From contig WRLH01000027.1 in assembly GCA_009777715.1 (NCBI GenBank), positions 1 to 37,647 on the forward strand: 37,647 bases of DNA, read 5' to 3'. The notes below the pieces were generated by a model that saw nothing but the letters and a program-made list of their open reading frames with translations, searched no databases and was not told where the DNA came from. This DNA comes from Lachnospiraceae bacterium. GTDB taxonomy: Bacteria > Bacillota > Clostridia > Lachnospirales > Lachnospiraceae. The position numbers and the translations under genes were made by a program. Positions within the stretch are counted from its first letter, which is position 1. The number at the start of each line of letters is the position of its first letter. Below are positions 7,221 through 16,368 of the stretch, piece after piece.

Positions 7221-9638
7221 CTAACTCTTAAACTTTACGACCGTTACACCGCTGTCACCCTCCCCATATTCGCCCAAGCGGAAAGAATCTATATAATCCA
7301 GTTTTTTCAAATGTTGATGGACAGCCTTGCGGAGTGTGCCAGTCCCCTTGCCGTGGACGACCCTGACGCTAGGAAAATGGGATAAATACGCATCATCAAG
7401 GTATTTGTCCAGCTGGGAAAGCGCTTCATCAACCGTTTTCCCGCGCAGGCTTATTTCAGAAGGAACGCTCGCAACTTTTGATAAATCCATGCTGCCTTTT
7501 GGGCTAAGATTAATGCTGCTATTGCCGGGCTTGTTTGACCAGCTTTTTCCGTTCTTTGGTTTAGCGTTTAACTCATCTGCGGAAACGAGAGCCAAATCAT
7601 TGATATTGGCATTCGTCCGCATTGCCCCGCATTGGATAAAAACGTTGCCTTTATGATCGGGCAGGGAATTGACCGAGCCAGTCAATCCCATTGAAATAAT
7701 TTTGACCATTGTGCCGATTTTTATGTCAGCTTTAATATCTTCTTTTTCATTTTTATCTTCAGTTTTAAACTTAAGCTGCTCATTTTTATCTTCAATCTGC
7801 TGCCTTAAGCTGTCACGTGCTTGCTCAAGCTCTTTCATGCCATCACTTATTCCGGCTTTTTGCAAAGTACGGATGGTAAGGTCGGCAAAATCCTTAGCTT
7901 CAATCAATATGTCACGCGCCTCGTCCCTGGCTTGCCTAAGAATCCGGTCACGGTTAAGGTCGATTTTGTCCGTTTTTTCTTTCAGGCGGGCTTTTAAGGA
8001 TTTTATCTCATTATTGCTTGCGATGATTTCTAATTGCTCCTGTTCAATCGTCATGCGGCTTTTTTCCAAACTGGCAATAATATCCTCAAAACTAGTCTCA
8101 TCGGCTTTCATCTGCTCCTTTGCATGGCTGATGATAAAGTCGGGCAAGCCAAGCTTTGATGAAATGGCAAAAGCATTGCTTTTTCCGGGAATGCCAATCA
8201 GGAGCCGATAAGTCGGCTTAAGGGTTTCAACATCAAATTCACAGCTGGCATTTTGGACTGAATCTGTTGATAAGGCATAAAGCTTTAGCTCGTTATAATG
8301 AGTTGTCGCCATGCTCAAAATCTTTCGTTTATTAAGGTAGCTAAGAATCGCAATGGCCAGCGCGGCCCCTTCGGCCGGGTCAGTCCCAGCCCCAAGCTCA
8401 TCAAACAAGCACAGAGAGTTTTCGTTAGCATTTTCCAATATATTAACAATCGTCATCATATGTGATGAAAAAGTGCTTAAGCTTTGCTCAATGCTTTGCT
8501 CATCACCAATATCAGCAAACACCTCATCAAAAATAGCCAGTTCCGAGCGGTCGCCCGCCGGGATATGAAGCCCCGCCTGCCCCATCAGGGTAAATAAGCC
8601 GACCGTTTTAAGTGATACTGTTTTCCCCCCGGTATTTGGCCCGGTGATAACAAGAAGCTTGAAATCACGCCCCAGATGAATGTCAATTGGGACGACCGTA
8701 TCAGCGTTAAGGAGCGGATGGCGGCCTTTGCGGATATGGATAAAATGGTTCTCGTTCATAATTGGTTTTGTGGCGTTTTGCTCCAAAGCCAAATTTGCTT
8801 TCGCAAAAATAAAATCAAGCTCCGTCATCATGCTTTGGTTCGTGCTGATTGCTACTGTGTGTTCGCCGACTTCTGCGCTTAATTTTGCAACAATGATATC
8901 GATTTCATCTTTTTCCTTAATCGCAAGCTCGCGAAGCTGGTTATTCAAATTGACAATTGCGGCTGGTTCAATAAAAAAAGTCGAACCGGACGACGATTGG
9001 TCATGAATCATTCCCTGGACATGATTTTTATACTCGCTTTTAACCGGGATGCAATAACGGTTGTCTCGCAGGGTAATAACCGCGTCTTGCAAATAATTCC
9101 TGACTGACCCATTAACCATGCTGTTTAATTGAGTCTGGATTTTGGCGTTGGTCTGGGAAATGCTGCGCCGGATCTTTAAAAGCCCAGCGCTGGCGTCATC
9201 GGCAATCATGTCCTCACCGAGAATGCAGCGCCGAATCTCTGAACTTACTTGGCTTAAAGGCTCAAGGGCATCAAAATAACCGGCCAAGGAATCTGGTGTT
9301 TCATCATTCCGCCCCGGGCGGCCATACTGCTTAATGCGGTTGACGTTTTCTAAAAGCCCGGCGATTTTCAGTAATTCCGGAATAGAAATTGTGTTGCCTT
9401 TATCAAGTGATTTCATTGCCCAGCCAATATCATGGTTGTTGCCGAAAGAAGTTGCACCTTTTTTAAATAAGCAAGAAAGCGCGTCTTGTGTTTCTTGCTG
9501 CGCTTTAACGATATCAGAAAGATGCGTCATTGGGACTAAATTTTTGCATTTTAAAATGCCCAGCTCCGATCCGGCTTTTTCGGAAAGGCTGTTAATTATT
9601 TTCGTATATTCAAGAGTGCGTAATACTTTTTCATTCAT
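7221..9638 (-). CDS. mutS2: Endonuclease MutS2
   Basis: 805 residues, full length for the family. It has the MutS core helices (about 1-300), an ATPase with Walker A GPNTGGKTVSLK (Lys339) and Walker B SLCLFDELGAGTDP, a long charged coiled coil (about 510-620), and a C-terminal Smr nuclease domain (about 730-805) with the motif VHGKGTGTLR. MutS2 acts against homologous recombination and, in Bacillus, at collided ribosomes. It does not take part in classical mismatch repair. Its ATG follows the cyclophilin stop codon by 2 nt (TGATTATG), so translation is probably coupled. Confidence 0.96.
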   Translation of the reverse strand: MNEKVLRTLEYTKIINSLSEKAGSELGILKCKNLVPMTHLSDIVKAQQETQDALSCLFKKGATSFGNNHDIGWAMKSLDKGNTISIPELLKIAGLLENVNRIKQYGRPGRNDETPDSLAGYFDALEPLSQVSSEIRRCILGEDMIADDASAGLLKIRRSISQTNAKIQTQLNSMVNGSVRNYLQDAVITLRDNRYCIPVKSEYKNHVQGMIHDQSSSGSTFFIEPAAIVNLNNQLRELAIKEKDEIDIIVAKLSAEVGEHTVAISTNQSMMTELDFIFAKANLALEQNATKPIMNENHFIHIRKGRHPLLNADTVVPIDIHLGRDFKLLVITGPNTGGKTVSLKTVGLFTLMGQAGLHIPAGDRSELAIFDEVFADIGDEQSIEQSLSTFSSHMMTIVNILENANENSLCLFDELGAGTDPAEGAALAIAILSYLNKRKILSMATTHYNELKLYALSTDSVQNASCEFDVETLKPTYRLLIGIPGKSNAFAISSKLGLPDFIISHAKEQMKADETSFEDIIASLEKSRMTIEQEQLEIIASNNEIKSLKARLKEKTDKIDLNRDRILRQARDEARDILIEAKDFADLTIRTLQKAGISDGMKELEQARDSLRQQIEDKNEQLKFKTEDKNEKEDIKADIKIGTMVKIISMGLTGSVNSLPDHKGNVFIQCGAMRTNANINDLALVSADELNAKPKNGKSWSNKPGNSSINLSPKGSMDLSKVASVPSEISLRGKTVDEALSQLDKYLDDAYLSHFPSVRVVHGKGTGTLRKAVHQHLKKLDYIDSFRLGEYGEGDSGVTVVKFKS

Positions 9639-9640
9639 AA

Positions 9641-10126
9641 TCAGTTAATGACAATCGTTTTCATTACTTGGTCAGCAATGGGCTTATCTTGATGGTCAAC
9701 CGCCGTTTCGGCAATTTTATCAACCACTTCCATGCCGCTTATTATTTTGCCAAAGGCAGCATATGAACCATCTAAATGCCTTGAGTCTTTGTGCATGATA
9801 AAAAATTGCGAGCCAGCGGAATCAGGGTCAGAGCTTCGCGCCATTGAAAGCACCCCGGCGGTATGCTTAAGATTGTTTTCAACTCCATTTTCGGAAAACT
9901 CGCCTTTGATCCCATATCCTGGGCCGCCGTAACCTGCGCCAAGCGGGTCGCCGCCCTGAATCATAAAGCCTTTGATGACACGATGAAAAATCAGCCCGTC
10001 ATAAAAACCTTCTTTGGTAAGCTTAAGGAAATTCTCAACCGTAATCGGAGCGATGTCCGGGTATAATTCAGCGGTCATTGTCTCGCCGCTTTCCATTGTG
10101 ATAGTAATTTCAGTTTTTTTTGCCAT
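9641..10126 (-). CDS. Cyclophilin-type peptidyl-prolyl cis-trans isomerase
   Basis: 161 residues with no signal peptide, hence cytoplasmic. It has the cyclophilin core: APITVENFLKLTKEGFYDGL, the catalytic-arginine motif IFHRVIKGFMIQGGDP, then GVLSMARS and GSQFFIM. It accelerates proline isomerisation in protein folding. A good SD (AAAGGAG) precedes the ATG. First gene of the run ppi-mutS2-regulator-kinase on the minus strand. Confidence 0.95.
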   Translation of the reverse strand: MAKKTEITITMESGETMTAELYPDIAPITVENFLKLTKEGFYDGLIFHRVIKGFMIQGGDPLGAGYGGPGYGIKGEFSENGVENNLKHTAGVLSMARSSDPDSAGSQFFIMHKDSRHLDGSYAAFGKIISGMEVVDKIAETAVDHQDKPIADQVMKTIVIN

Positions 10127-10169
10127 TTTGGTCTCCTTTGTGGTACACTAGGTGCATGGGGTATACATA

Positions 10170-10226
10170 TGGAAATTAAAATTTCCACTTTTTATTCAAG
10201 CAGTTTCACAAGCTCCGCTTGTGAAA
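10170..10226. repeat. Two small hairpins in the divergent intergenic region
   Basis: The 123 nt between the cyclophilin and GNAT starts hold TGGAAAT/ATTTCCA with loop TAAA (10170-10187), followed by a T-run on the plus strand, and TTTCACAAGC/GCTTGTGAAA with loop TCC (10204-10226). The first closely resembles the palindrome at 36762-36780. A TATAAA at 10236 is the only promoter-like box seen for the GNAT gene. Confidence 0.6.
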
Positions 10227-10249
10227 TGCGTAGGGTATAAACATTGTAT

Positions 10250-11146
10250 ATGAAAAAAGCGAAATTTACAATGCTTAAGCAAATCATATTTATATTAAAA
10301 ACGGATCAATCGTTTTATATTAAGACGATTATATCAGATATCAAGTACCTTGCGGGAAAGTTCAAGGAAAACGAGGTTAAGGTATCTTATTTGCTGAGTG
10401 AAGATAATTGGGGTTTTAATCCGTCTTATATAAAGGAGGCCGGGCAGCTGCCTGATACCCTATACCTTGCCGATGACGCGGAAACGCTTGAAAAAATGCT
10501 GGCCGCAGGATATTATGTCATTGCCCACCAGCATGACCAAAATCACCGTGCCGACTTGCAAAAAGCATTATACGCAATGAGCGAAATCCGCGACCTTGAT
10601 TTTGATTCATTCCTGAAAGCTTATCAGCGTTTGGCAGGGCTTCCTTGGCATATCCTCGATACCAAGCGGCTAACGCTCCGCGAAACAACGATTGAAGATG
10701 TTGATGAATTTTACCGCATTTATAGTGACCCCTTGATTACCCTTTATATCCCCAATTTGCTCAATATCAATGAAGAAAGGATATATGCCGCTGAATACAT
10801 CAAAACAATTTATACCTTTTACGGATATGGGATTTGGACGGTGACTCTTCGTGAAACCGGGGAAGTCATCGGCCGGGCCGGAATTAGCTGGCGCGAGGGA
10901 TTCAGCATTCCGGAGCTTGGCTTTGTCATTGCCCAAAACCACCAGCGCAAAGGATATGCCGAGGAAATTTTAAGGGCGATTCTTGAGCTTGCATTAAGGG
11001 AACTGGAGCTTAACGTGATACAAGCTTTAGTCCGGCATGAAAACATTGCTTCGATGAATCTTTTAAAAAAGTTAGGTTTCGTAAGCAATGGGAAGACATA
11101 TCTTGAAGAAGAGGAGTATTTTATTTTCACCATTAACTTAGCGTGA
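10250..11146 (+). CDS. Two-domain GNAT-family acetyltransferase
   Basis: 298 residues from the ATG at 10250; a TTG at 10244 and an ATG at 10271 are alternatives and none has a clear SD. Residues 1-135 form an unassigned domain (ILKTDQSFYIKTI, then DDAETLEKMLAAGYYVIAHQ) that looks like an alpha/beta fold seen in front of GNAT domains in other Clostridia. Residues 140-298 are a RimJ/RimL-like acetyltransferase with the acetyl-CoA motif NHQRKGYAEEIL and the LLKKLGFV terminus. Target is unknown: an N-terminal amine, a metabolite or an antibiotic are all possible. Confidence 0.82.
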   Translation: MKKAKFTMLKQIIFILKTDQSFYIKTIISDIKYLAGKFKENEVKVSYLLSEDNWGFNPSYIKEAGQLPDTLYLADDAETLEKMLAAGYYVIAHQHDQNHRADLQKALYAMSEIRDLDFDSFLKAYQRLAGLPWHILDTKRLTLRETTIEDVDEFYRIYSDPLITLYIPNLLNINEERIYAAEYIKTIYTFYGYGIWTVTLRETGEVIGRAGISWREGFSIPELGFVIAQNHQRKGYAEEILRAILELALRELELNVIQALVRHENIASMNLLKKLGFVSNGKTYLEEEEYFIFTINLA

Positions 11147-11157
11147 AAGTCCCCCAC

Positions 11158-11186
11158 TTGTGCAAATTGCCAACTTAGTATAGAAT
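11158..11186 (+). promoter_or_regulatory. Promoter of the aldo/keto reductase-DegV-epimerase run
   Basis: TTGTGC (11158-11163) and TAGAAT (11181-11186) are 17 nt apart. A start near 11193 gives a leader of about 36 nt that contains the SD AGGAAAGGA. No terminator is visible before the genes downstream. Confidence 0.55.
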
Positions 11187-11228
11187 GAATATAGAGAACG
11201 TTATTGTTTAGCAGGAAAGGATGGTTAT

Positions 11229-12344
11229 ATGTATTACAAAAATTATGGAAACACCGAAATGAAAGTATCGGCAATAGGATTTGGCTGTATGCGCTATGAC
11301 GACGAGGATATTAAGAAAGGACAGCTGGAAAAATGCGCCGAAGTCGCACTTTACGCCCACGAAAAAGGGATTAACTATTTTGACACCGCCCCTTTATATA
11401 GCTACGACAACAAAAGTGAAATCATTACCGGAATGGCTTTATCACAAGTAAAGCGTGACAGTTATTATATTTCGACGAAAGGCAATTTTGGGACTTGTGA
11501 GGGAACGCAGACAAAAGATGGCTTCCGCCGCCGTCTGGAAACATCACTAAAGCAGCTTAAGGTTGACTACATAGATTTTTACCATCTGTGGTGCATTATG
11601 AATTTGGACGGATTCCAAAGGCTTTATGACGCCATGTATGAAGTCTGCGAAGAAGCAAAAGCCGAAGGCCTGATCCGCAATATTGTTTTTTCTTCCCATA
11701 TGCCCGGCGAACAGCTCGAAAAGGTAATTGAAACTGACAAATTCAAAGGAATGCTGATTGGCTATAATGCCCTTAATTACCGTTTCCGCCAAAATGGGAT
11801 CAGTACCGCTTACGAAAAAGGCATGGGCGTAGTTGCGATGAATCCTTTAGGCGGCGGCTTGATTCCGGATAATGCGGACAAATTTGCTTATCTGACTGAA
11901 GGAACTAATTTTAATGTTGCCCAGGCTGCGCTTAGGTTTGTTGCGTCCCATCGCGAAATAACCGTTGCCCTTGCCGGGTGTAAGACAAAAGCCCATGTTG
12001 ATGACGCTTGTCTTTCCGTGGAAAACCTCGTTGAAAAACCAGCAGTAGAAATATGCAAGGAGTATGAAAATACAGGCGAATCGATTAATGATATGTGTAC
12101 TGGCTGCAATTATTGTGACAAATGCCCTGCCGGAATCCAAATCCCCAAATACATGGATGCCTACAACATGGTTTTATTAGGGGGGAGCTTTATGAACCGC
12201 CTTGCCTGGCATTGGGATGTCACGGCGGACGGCGCAGGGGACTGTACCCGTTGCGGGCTGTGCGAGGGCCTTTGCACCCAGCACCTTAATATCATGGACC
12301 GCCTTACCCATATCAGCAACAAGGTTGACCCGAAAGCGGTCTAA
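11229..12344 (+). CDS. Aldo/keto reductase with C-terminal 4Fe-4S motifs
   Basis: 371 residues. Residues 1-270 form an aldo/keto reductase barrel: NYFDTAPLY holds the catalytic Asp and Tyr, ISTKGNF the Lys, and DFYHLW the His, so the tetrad is complete. NADPH is the usual cofactor. The C-terminus adds ferredoxin-like cysteine motifs MCTGCNYCDKCP and CTRCGLCEGLC (about residues 294-360), as in the COG1453 subgroup of anaerobes, which suggests electron exchange with iron-sulfur clusters. Substrate is unknown. SD AGGAAAGGA precedes the ATG. The DegV gene follows after about 28 nt. Confidence 0.9.
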   Translation: MYYKNYGNTEMKVSAIGFGCMRYDDEDIKKGQLEKCAEVALYAHEKGINYFDTAPLYSYDNKSEIITGMALSQVKRDSYYISTKGNFGTCEGTQTKDGFRRRLETSLKQLKVDYIDFYHLWCIMNLDGFQRLYDAMYEVCEEAKAEGLIRNIVFSSHMPGEQLEKVIETDKFKGMLIGYNALNYRFRQNGISTAYEKGMGVVAMNPLGGGLIPDNADKFAYLTEGTNFNVAQAALRFVASHREITVALAGCKTKAHVDDACLSVENLVEKPAVEICKEYENTGESINDMCTGCNYCDKCPAGIQIPKYMDAYNMVLLGGSFMNRLAWHWDVTADGAGDCTRCGLCEGLCTQHLNIMDRLTHISNKVDPKAV

Positions 12345-12372
12345 TATTAGCATGAAATATAAGGGAGACAAA

Positions 12373-13257
12373 ATGGCTTTTGCAATTGTTACTGATTCAG
12401 CATCCGATATGCCTTTGGAGATAAAAGAAAAATATGACATCCATGTCATACCGACTCCGGTCACGATTGAGGGGACGGATTATTTTGACAGCGAGAATAT
12501 TTTTCCTGATGAATTTTACCGGATCCAAAGCGAAGGAAAAGAAATCAAGACTTACCATATCAACCAGTATATGTTTGTAAAGCATTTCACTCCTTATGCC
12601 GAGCGGGATGACGAAGTACTGTATATCTGTTTTTCAACCGGAATAGCCGGAACATTTAATGCGGCAATATTGGCAAGGGACGAAATAAAAGAAACCTATC
12701 CCGATTTCAAAATGACCATCATTGATTCCAAAAGTGCTTCCTGCGGCATTGCCCTGATTGTTGAAAGACTATTTATCATGAAAGAAAACGGGGCCCCAAG
12801 GGATATCCTGCTAAAAGCTGCCCGCTTTTATAGCGCGAACCGTGTTGAGCACGTTGTTTCGGTAACGACCTTGGAATATTTGATTAAGGGCGGCCGGGTC
12901 AGCAAGTTTTCCGGGGCGATGGGGGGAGCTCTTGACATCAAACCGATTATTATTGTTAATGAAAAAGGTGCTCTTGAGCCAAAAGAAAAAATCCGCGGTT
13001 TCCGCAAAGCCGTCAGCCGCCTGATTGAGATGGTTGGCGAACGGGGCGTAGAGCTTGAAAAACAACGGATTTTCGTCTGTGTCGGCACTGACAAAGAATT
13101 AGGGACGACTTTAGCCAAACGGCTGGAAGAAACATACCATGTCAAAAGCGTTGTGATTGGCCAAGTCGGCTGCGCAATCGGCGCCCATACCGGCCCTGGC
13201 ATTGTTGGCATCGTTTTTTTGAACGCTTCCGAAAATGAATTTGCCGAATACTTATAA
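12373..13257 (+). CDS. DegV family fatty-acid-binding protein
   Basis: 294 residues from the ATG at 12373, preceded by AAGGGAG; the open frame extends far upstream inside the previous gene and is not used. The family signature FAIVTDSASDMPLEIKEKY is at the start, with FSTGIAGTFNAA and the ligand-pocket region KGGRVSKFSGAMGG. DegV/FakB proteins bind a fatty acid and present it to the FakA kinase for phospholipid synthesis; no fakA gene is nearby. The epimerase gene starts 12 nt downstream. Confidence 0.93.
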   Translation: MAFAIVTDSASDMPLEIKEKYDIHVIPTPVTIEGTDYFDSENIFPDEFYRIQSEGKEIKTYHINQYMFVKHFTPYAERDDEVLYICFSTGIAGTFNAAILARDEIKETYPDFKMTIIDSKSASCGIALIVERLFIMKENGAPRDILLKAARFYSANRVEHVVSVTTLEYLIKGGRVSKFSGAMGGALDIKPIIIVNEKGALEPKEKIRGFRKAVSRLIEMVGERGVELEKQRIFVCVGTDKELGTTLAKRLEETYHVKSVVIGQVGCAIGAHTGPGIVGIVFLNASENEFAEYL

Positions 13258-13269
13258 GGAGAGCTTCCA

Positions 13270-14442
13270 ATGATAAAAAACGAAATTAGGAATCACTTGG
13301 AAAATGTCATCATCCCTTTTTGGAAAAACCTGCGCGATTACGAAAATGGCGGTTATTTTGGTGAAGTTGATTATGATTTAAAGATTAACAAATTTGCCGA
13401 AAAAGGCTGTCTCCTAAACAGCCAGATTTTATGGTTTTTTGCTAATACGTTTACCCTGCTTAATGATGAATCACTACTAGATGAAGCCAAACACGCTTAC
13501 CTTTTTTTGAAAGAAAATTGCCTCGATACCGAAAATGGCGGTATTTTTTGGTCAATCCGCAATAACGGCGTTCCGGCTTCGACGGACAAATATACTTGCA
13601 CCCAAGCGGCTTCCATCTATGCCCTTGCTTCCTATTATGAAGCAACAAGTGACAACGAGGCCCTAAACCTTGCTTTTGATCTGTTTAGCTTAATTGAGGA
13701 AAAATGCACGGACAAATTTGGCTATAAAGATTCTTTTGATGAATACTTTAATTATATCCCCAATGACGAATTGACAGAAAATTGTCCAACCGCAGAAAAG
13801 ACATTGAAAACACTCCTCTATATTCTGGAAGCTTATACCGAGCTTTTCCGAGTTTCACAAAACAAAGCAGTTAAAGACCGTCTGGAATGGATTCTAAGCA
13901 CAATTGATGAGAAAATATATAACCCGACTTTACGCCGACTGGAGATTTTTTTCGACGCGAAGATGAATCCGGTTATTGATTTTCATTCATATGGTTATGA
14001 TATCGAAGCCGCATGGCTGATTGACAGGGCTGTAGAGGTAATCAAGAACCGCTCCTATTTTATCCGGATGACCCCGATTACCGCCAATATAACCGATGAA
14101 ATATTAATAATAGCCTTTGACGGAAATTCACTTGCTTATGAAGCACTAAAAGGCGAAGTTAATGAAGCCCGCCGATGGTGGGTGCAGGCGGAAAGCGTTA
14201 TTGGCTTCTTATCCGGCTATAAACGTGAGCCGAAACGGATTGAATATCTGGAAGCAGCGCGGAATATCTGGGGCTTCATCAAAGAATTTGTGGTTGACCA
14301 AAGGGCGGATTCGGAATGGTTCACGGAAGTCCTAAAAGATGGCTTTCCAACTCCCGGCCTTCCGCTTGCCGGACTATGGAAATCCCCTTGCCATAATGGG
14401 CGAATGTGCTTTGAGGTGATTCGGTCGGAAGTGGATATTTGA
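13270..14442 (+). CDS. AGE-family sugar epimerase homologue with altered catalytic residues
   Basis: 390 residues, an alpha/alpha-barrel of the N-acylglucosamine/cellobiose 2-epimerase family. Matching blocks are FWKNLRDYENGGYFGEVDYD, AEKGCLLN, DIEAAWLID, RRWWVQAE and CHNGRMC. Numbering runs almost in step with Ruminococcus albus cellobiose 2-epimerase. Glu246, Trp249, Trp304, Glu308 and the C-terminal His (here 375) are kept, but the essential Arg52 is Gln (NSQILW) and His243 is Tyr (GYDIE). Epimerase activity is therefore doubtful; it may bind a sugar, catalyse something else, or be inactive. SD AAGGAGAG precedes the ATG. It is the last gene of the plus-strand run. Confidence 0.87.
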   Translation: MIKNEIRNHLENVIIPFWKNLRDYENGGYFGEVDYDLKINKFAEKGCLLNSQILWFFANTFTLLNDESLLDEAKHAYLFLKENCLDTENGGIFWSIRNNGVPASTDKYTCTQAASIYALASYYEATSDNEALNLAFDLFSLIEEKCTDKFGYKDSFDEYFNYIPNDELTENCPTAEKTLKTLLYILEAYTELFRVSQNKAVKDRLEWILSTIDEKIYNPTLRRLEIFFDAKMNPVIDFHSYGYDIEAAWLIDRAVEVIKNRSYFIRMTPITANITDEILIIAFDGNSLAYEALKGEVNEARRWWVQAESVIGFLSGYKREPKRIEYLEAARNIWGFIKEFVVDQRADSEWFTEVLKDGFPTPGLPLAGLWKSPCHNGRMCFEVIRSEVDI

Positions 14443-14459
14443 ATAATCCGCCTAAACTA

Positions 14460-16328
14460 CTACCGCCCCCCTCTAATCACCTTATGCAAAGTCGCAAAAT
14501 CCGACGGCCCGGCCTCAAGGAAAACGCGGTGAAACTCATAATCGCTGTATTTTTCACCCCACAAGCTTTTTGCTTCGTTTTTCAAATTGGTTATTTCTAA
14601 GAAACCTAAATAATATTTGGGATAATTCGCTGGCTCACTAATGATATAATCAAAAATCGAAAGGGCCACATCTTTATCAACAATCCCGATTGTAACAAGG
14701 ATTTTCCGCACTTGCTCAAGATCAGCCCCATCATAATGGATAGCGATATCAAGCAATGAATAAAGCCCAAGCTGCAAGGCATGGTTTAACCGGAGATATT
14801 CATATAAAAATTCTACTTCAGGATATTTCTCCATCATCACGCTTTTGGCAAAATCAAAGGCTTCCATTTCAACATACAATGCCCAGCCCTCTTGATATCC
14901 GCCAAAATGCAAAATATGGCGGAGCGGGTTGCCGTTTGTTTTTTCCATAAAATAACGGTTAAAAACAGTTTGGTAAAGATGGCCGGGATAACCCTCATGG
15001 GCCAGGGTCGTATATAATGATAACCCGGTCAGATTATTTTTCTGGTTAATGTAAATCGTATTTTCCAGATAATAATCAATGGGCGGTGACAGATAATATG
15101 CCGGGCTGGCATAATCTTCCATCGCCGGAGAAACATTTTTAAGAATTAACTCGACCTCGGCAGTAAAGCGGGGAAAATCGGCCGCCATTTTTTCTTCCAA
15201 ATCTTTTAACATCGCTTCCGGGGTATCAATGATAAACGGTAAATCCGCTTCATCTTGGTTATCCATCAAAGCCGGGTACAAACGCAGCAAGCTGATAAGC
15301 TCATTGTAATTTTGCCGGAAATCTTTAAACAGCCATTCTTTTATCTCTTCAATGCCCCGCTTCGTTCCGGTTGACTGCGCCAGCAAATGAAGATAATATT
15401 CCTTGCCCTCGGCAAAATGCGCAAGCCCCATTTCATTTTTACCTGAACCTTTTAATAAAAACAACTCATCTCCGGTCCTTATGTAAGCCGGGGCAACAAC
15501 CGTTAATAAAAGCCTGTCATTTTCGGCAAGATAACCGTTCATTTCTTCGGCACTAATCAAACCATTGTCCGCAAGGGTCTTAAGCCGCTCTTTGAACGAA
15601 ATCTGTAAAAAATGAGTTCCCGACAAAATCTCGTTTTTGCCAATGATGATATCGCATTGCTCAATAATCCGGTCGATAATCCGGTCAGGCATAAATAGCC
15701 CAACGGCGGCTTTTTCCCGCGCAAATATACATAATCCGGCAAGATAATCATCAATCTGGTCAAGAATCTGTAAATAATTTTCAACATCTGAAGCCGAACG
15801 GAAAACATAGTCGTTTAAAAGAATCGGCAGCATTACTTGGGCTCCAGAGCTTGGCGAAAATGGTTCATCATAAAAATGAAATCGCTGGCCGTTTTTTAGA
15901 TTAAGCAGATAAGCCTTTAATAAGTTATATGTATAATTGTCATCCGGGGCTAAAAATACCGGGGTTATTCCCTCAAGCGACATGATTATATCATTTAATT
16001 CATCTTCACGCGATTTTATTTCCGCCGCAACATAAGGGGTCAGCTTTGGAATATGCACAATCCCGAAATTTTCAGGATAAGCAATCGTATAATGCAAATT
16101 CAAAGTATTTGCGGTCAGCTCATTAATAAAAATCTCGCGTGAAAGCTGGGCAAATGTCCGGCGGTCATTAACAAGGGTATAACCAAAAACAAATAAGCAA
16201 GAGAGAAATATCATGGCCGCAATAATAATTATTTTTTTTATATTAAGGCTTAGTTTGCTGGGAGAGCTTGAATTATGCGAAAATTTCAATTTTGCACCTA
16301 TGATAGGCTTTACATCTAATATATGCAC
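14460..16328 (-). CDS. DUF885 family metallopeptidase-like lipoprotein or membrane-anchored protein
   Basis: 622 residues from a GTG at 16328; no SD precedes it. A TTG at 16289 with AGGTG 5 nt upstream is a good alternative start. A single membrane helix (about residues 31-50, IIIIAAMIFLSCLFVFGY) anchors it, with the rest outside. The DUF885 zinc-peptidase-like motif AHEGYPGHLYQ lies around His444, followed by EGWALYVEMEAF, which supplies the downstream glutamate. The family is presumed to be peptidases of unknown substrate. It converges with the epimerase gene (17 nt between stops) and no terminator is evident. Confidence 0.85.
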   Translation of the reverse strand: MHILDVKPIIGAKLKFSHNSSSPSKLSLNIKKIIIIAAMIFLSCLFVFGYTLVNDRRTFAQLSREIFINELTANTLNLHYTIAYPENFGIVHIPKLTPYVAAEIKSREDELNDIIMSLEGITPVFLAPDDNYTYNLLKAYLLNLKNGQRFHFYDEPFSPSSGAQVMLPILLNDYVFRSASDVENYLQILDQIDDYLAGLCIFAREKAAVGLFMPDRIIDRIIEQCDIIIGKNEILSGTHFLQISFKERLKTLADNGLISAEEMNGYLAENDRLLLTVVAPAYIRTGDELFLLKGSGKNEMGLAHFAEGKEYYLHLLAQSTGTKRGIEEIKEWLFKDFRQNYNELISLLRLYPALMDNQDEADLPFIIDTPEAMLKDLEEKMAADFPRFTAEVELILKNVSPAMEDYASPAYYLSPPIDYYLENTIYINQKNNLTGLSLYTTLAHEGYPGHLYQTVFNRYFMEKTNGNPLRHILHFGGYQEGWALYVEMEAFDFAKSVMMEKYPEVEFLYEYLRLNHALQLGLYSLLDIAIHYDGADLEQVRKILVTIGIVDKDVALSIFDYIISEPANYPKYYLGFLEITNLKNEAKSLWGEKYSDYEFHRVFLEAGPSDFATLHKVIRGGR

Positions 16329-16368
16329 TATGGGAATGGGATAGACGAAAAGAGAAAAGGCAAGTATT

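Noticed and set aside
7669-8211. 180-codon plus-strand frame opposite mutS2
   Set aside because: It is the Ser/Leu-rich shadow of the MutS2 coiled coil, with no SD or recognisable domain.
12202-12372. Upstream extension of the DegV frame
   Set aside because: It lies inside the aldo/keto reductase gene and has no SD; the ATG at 12373 has AAGGGAG and begins the family motif.
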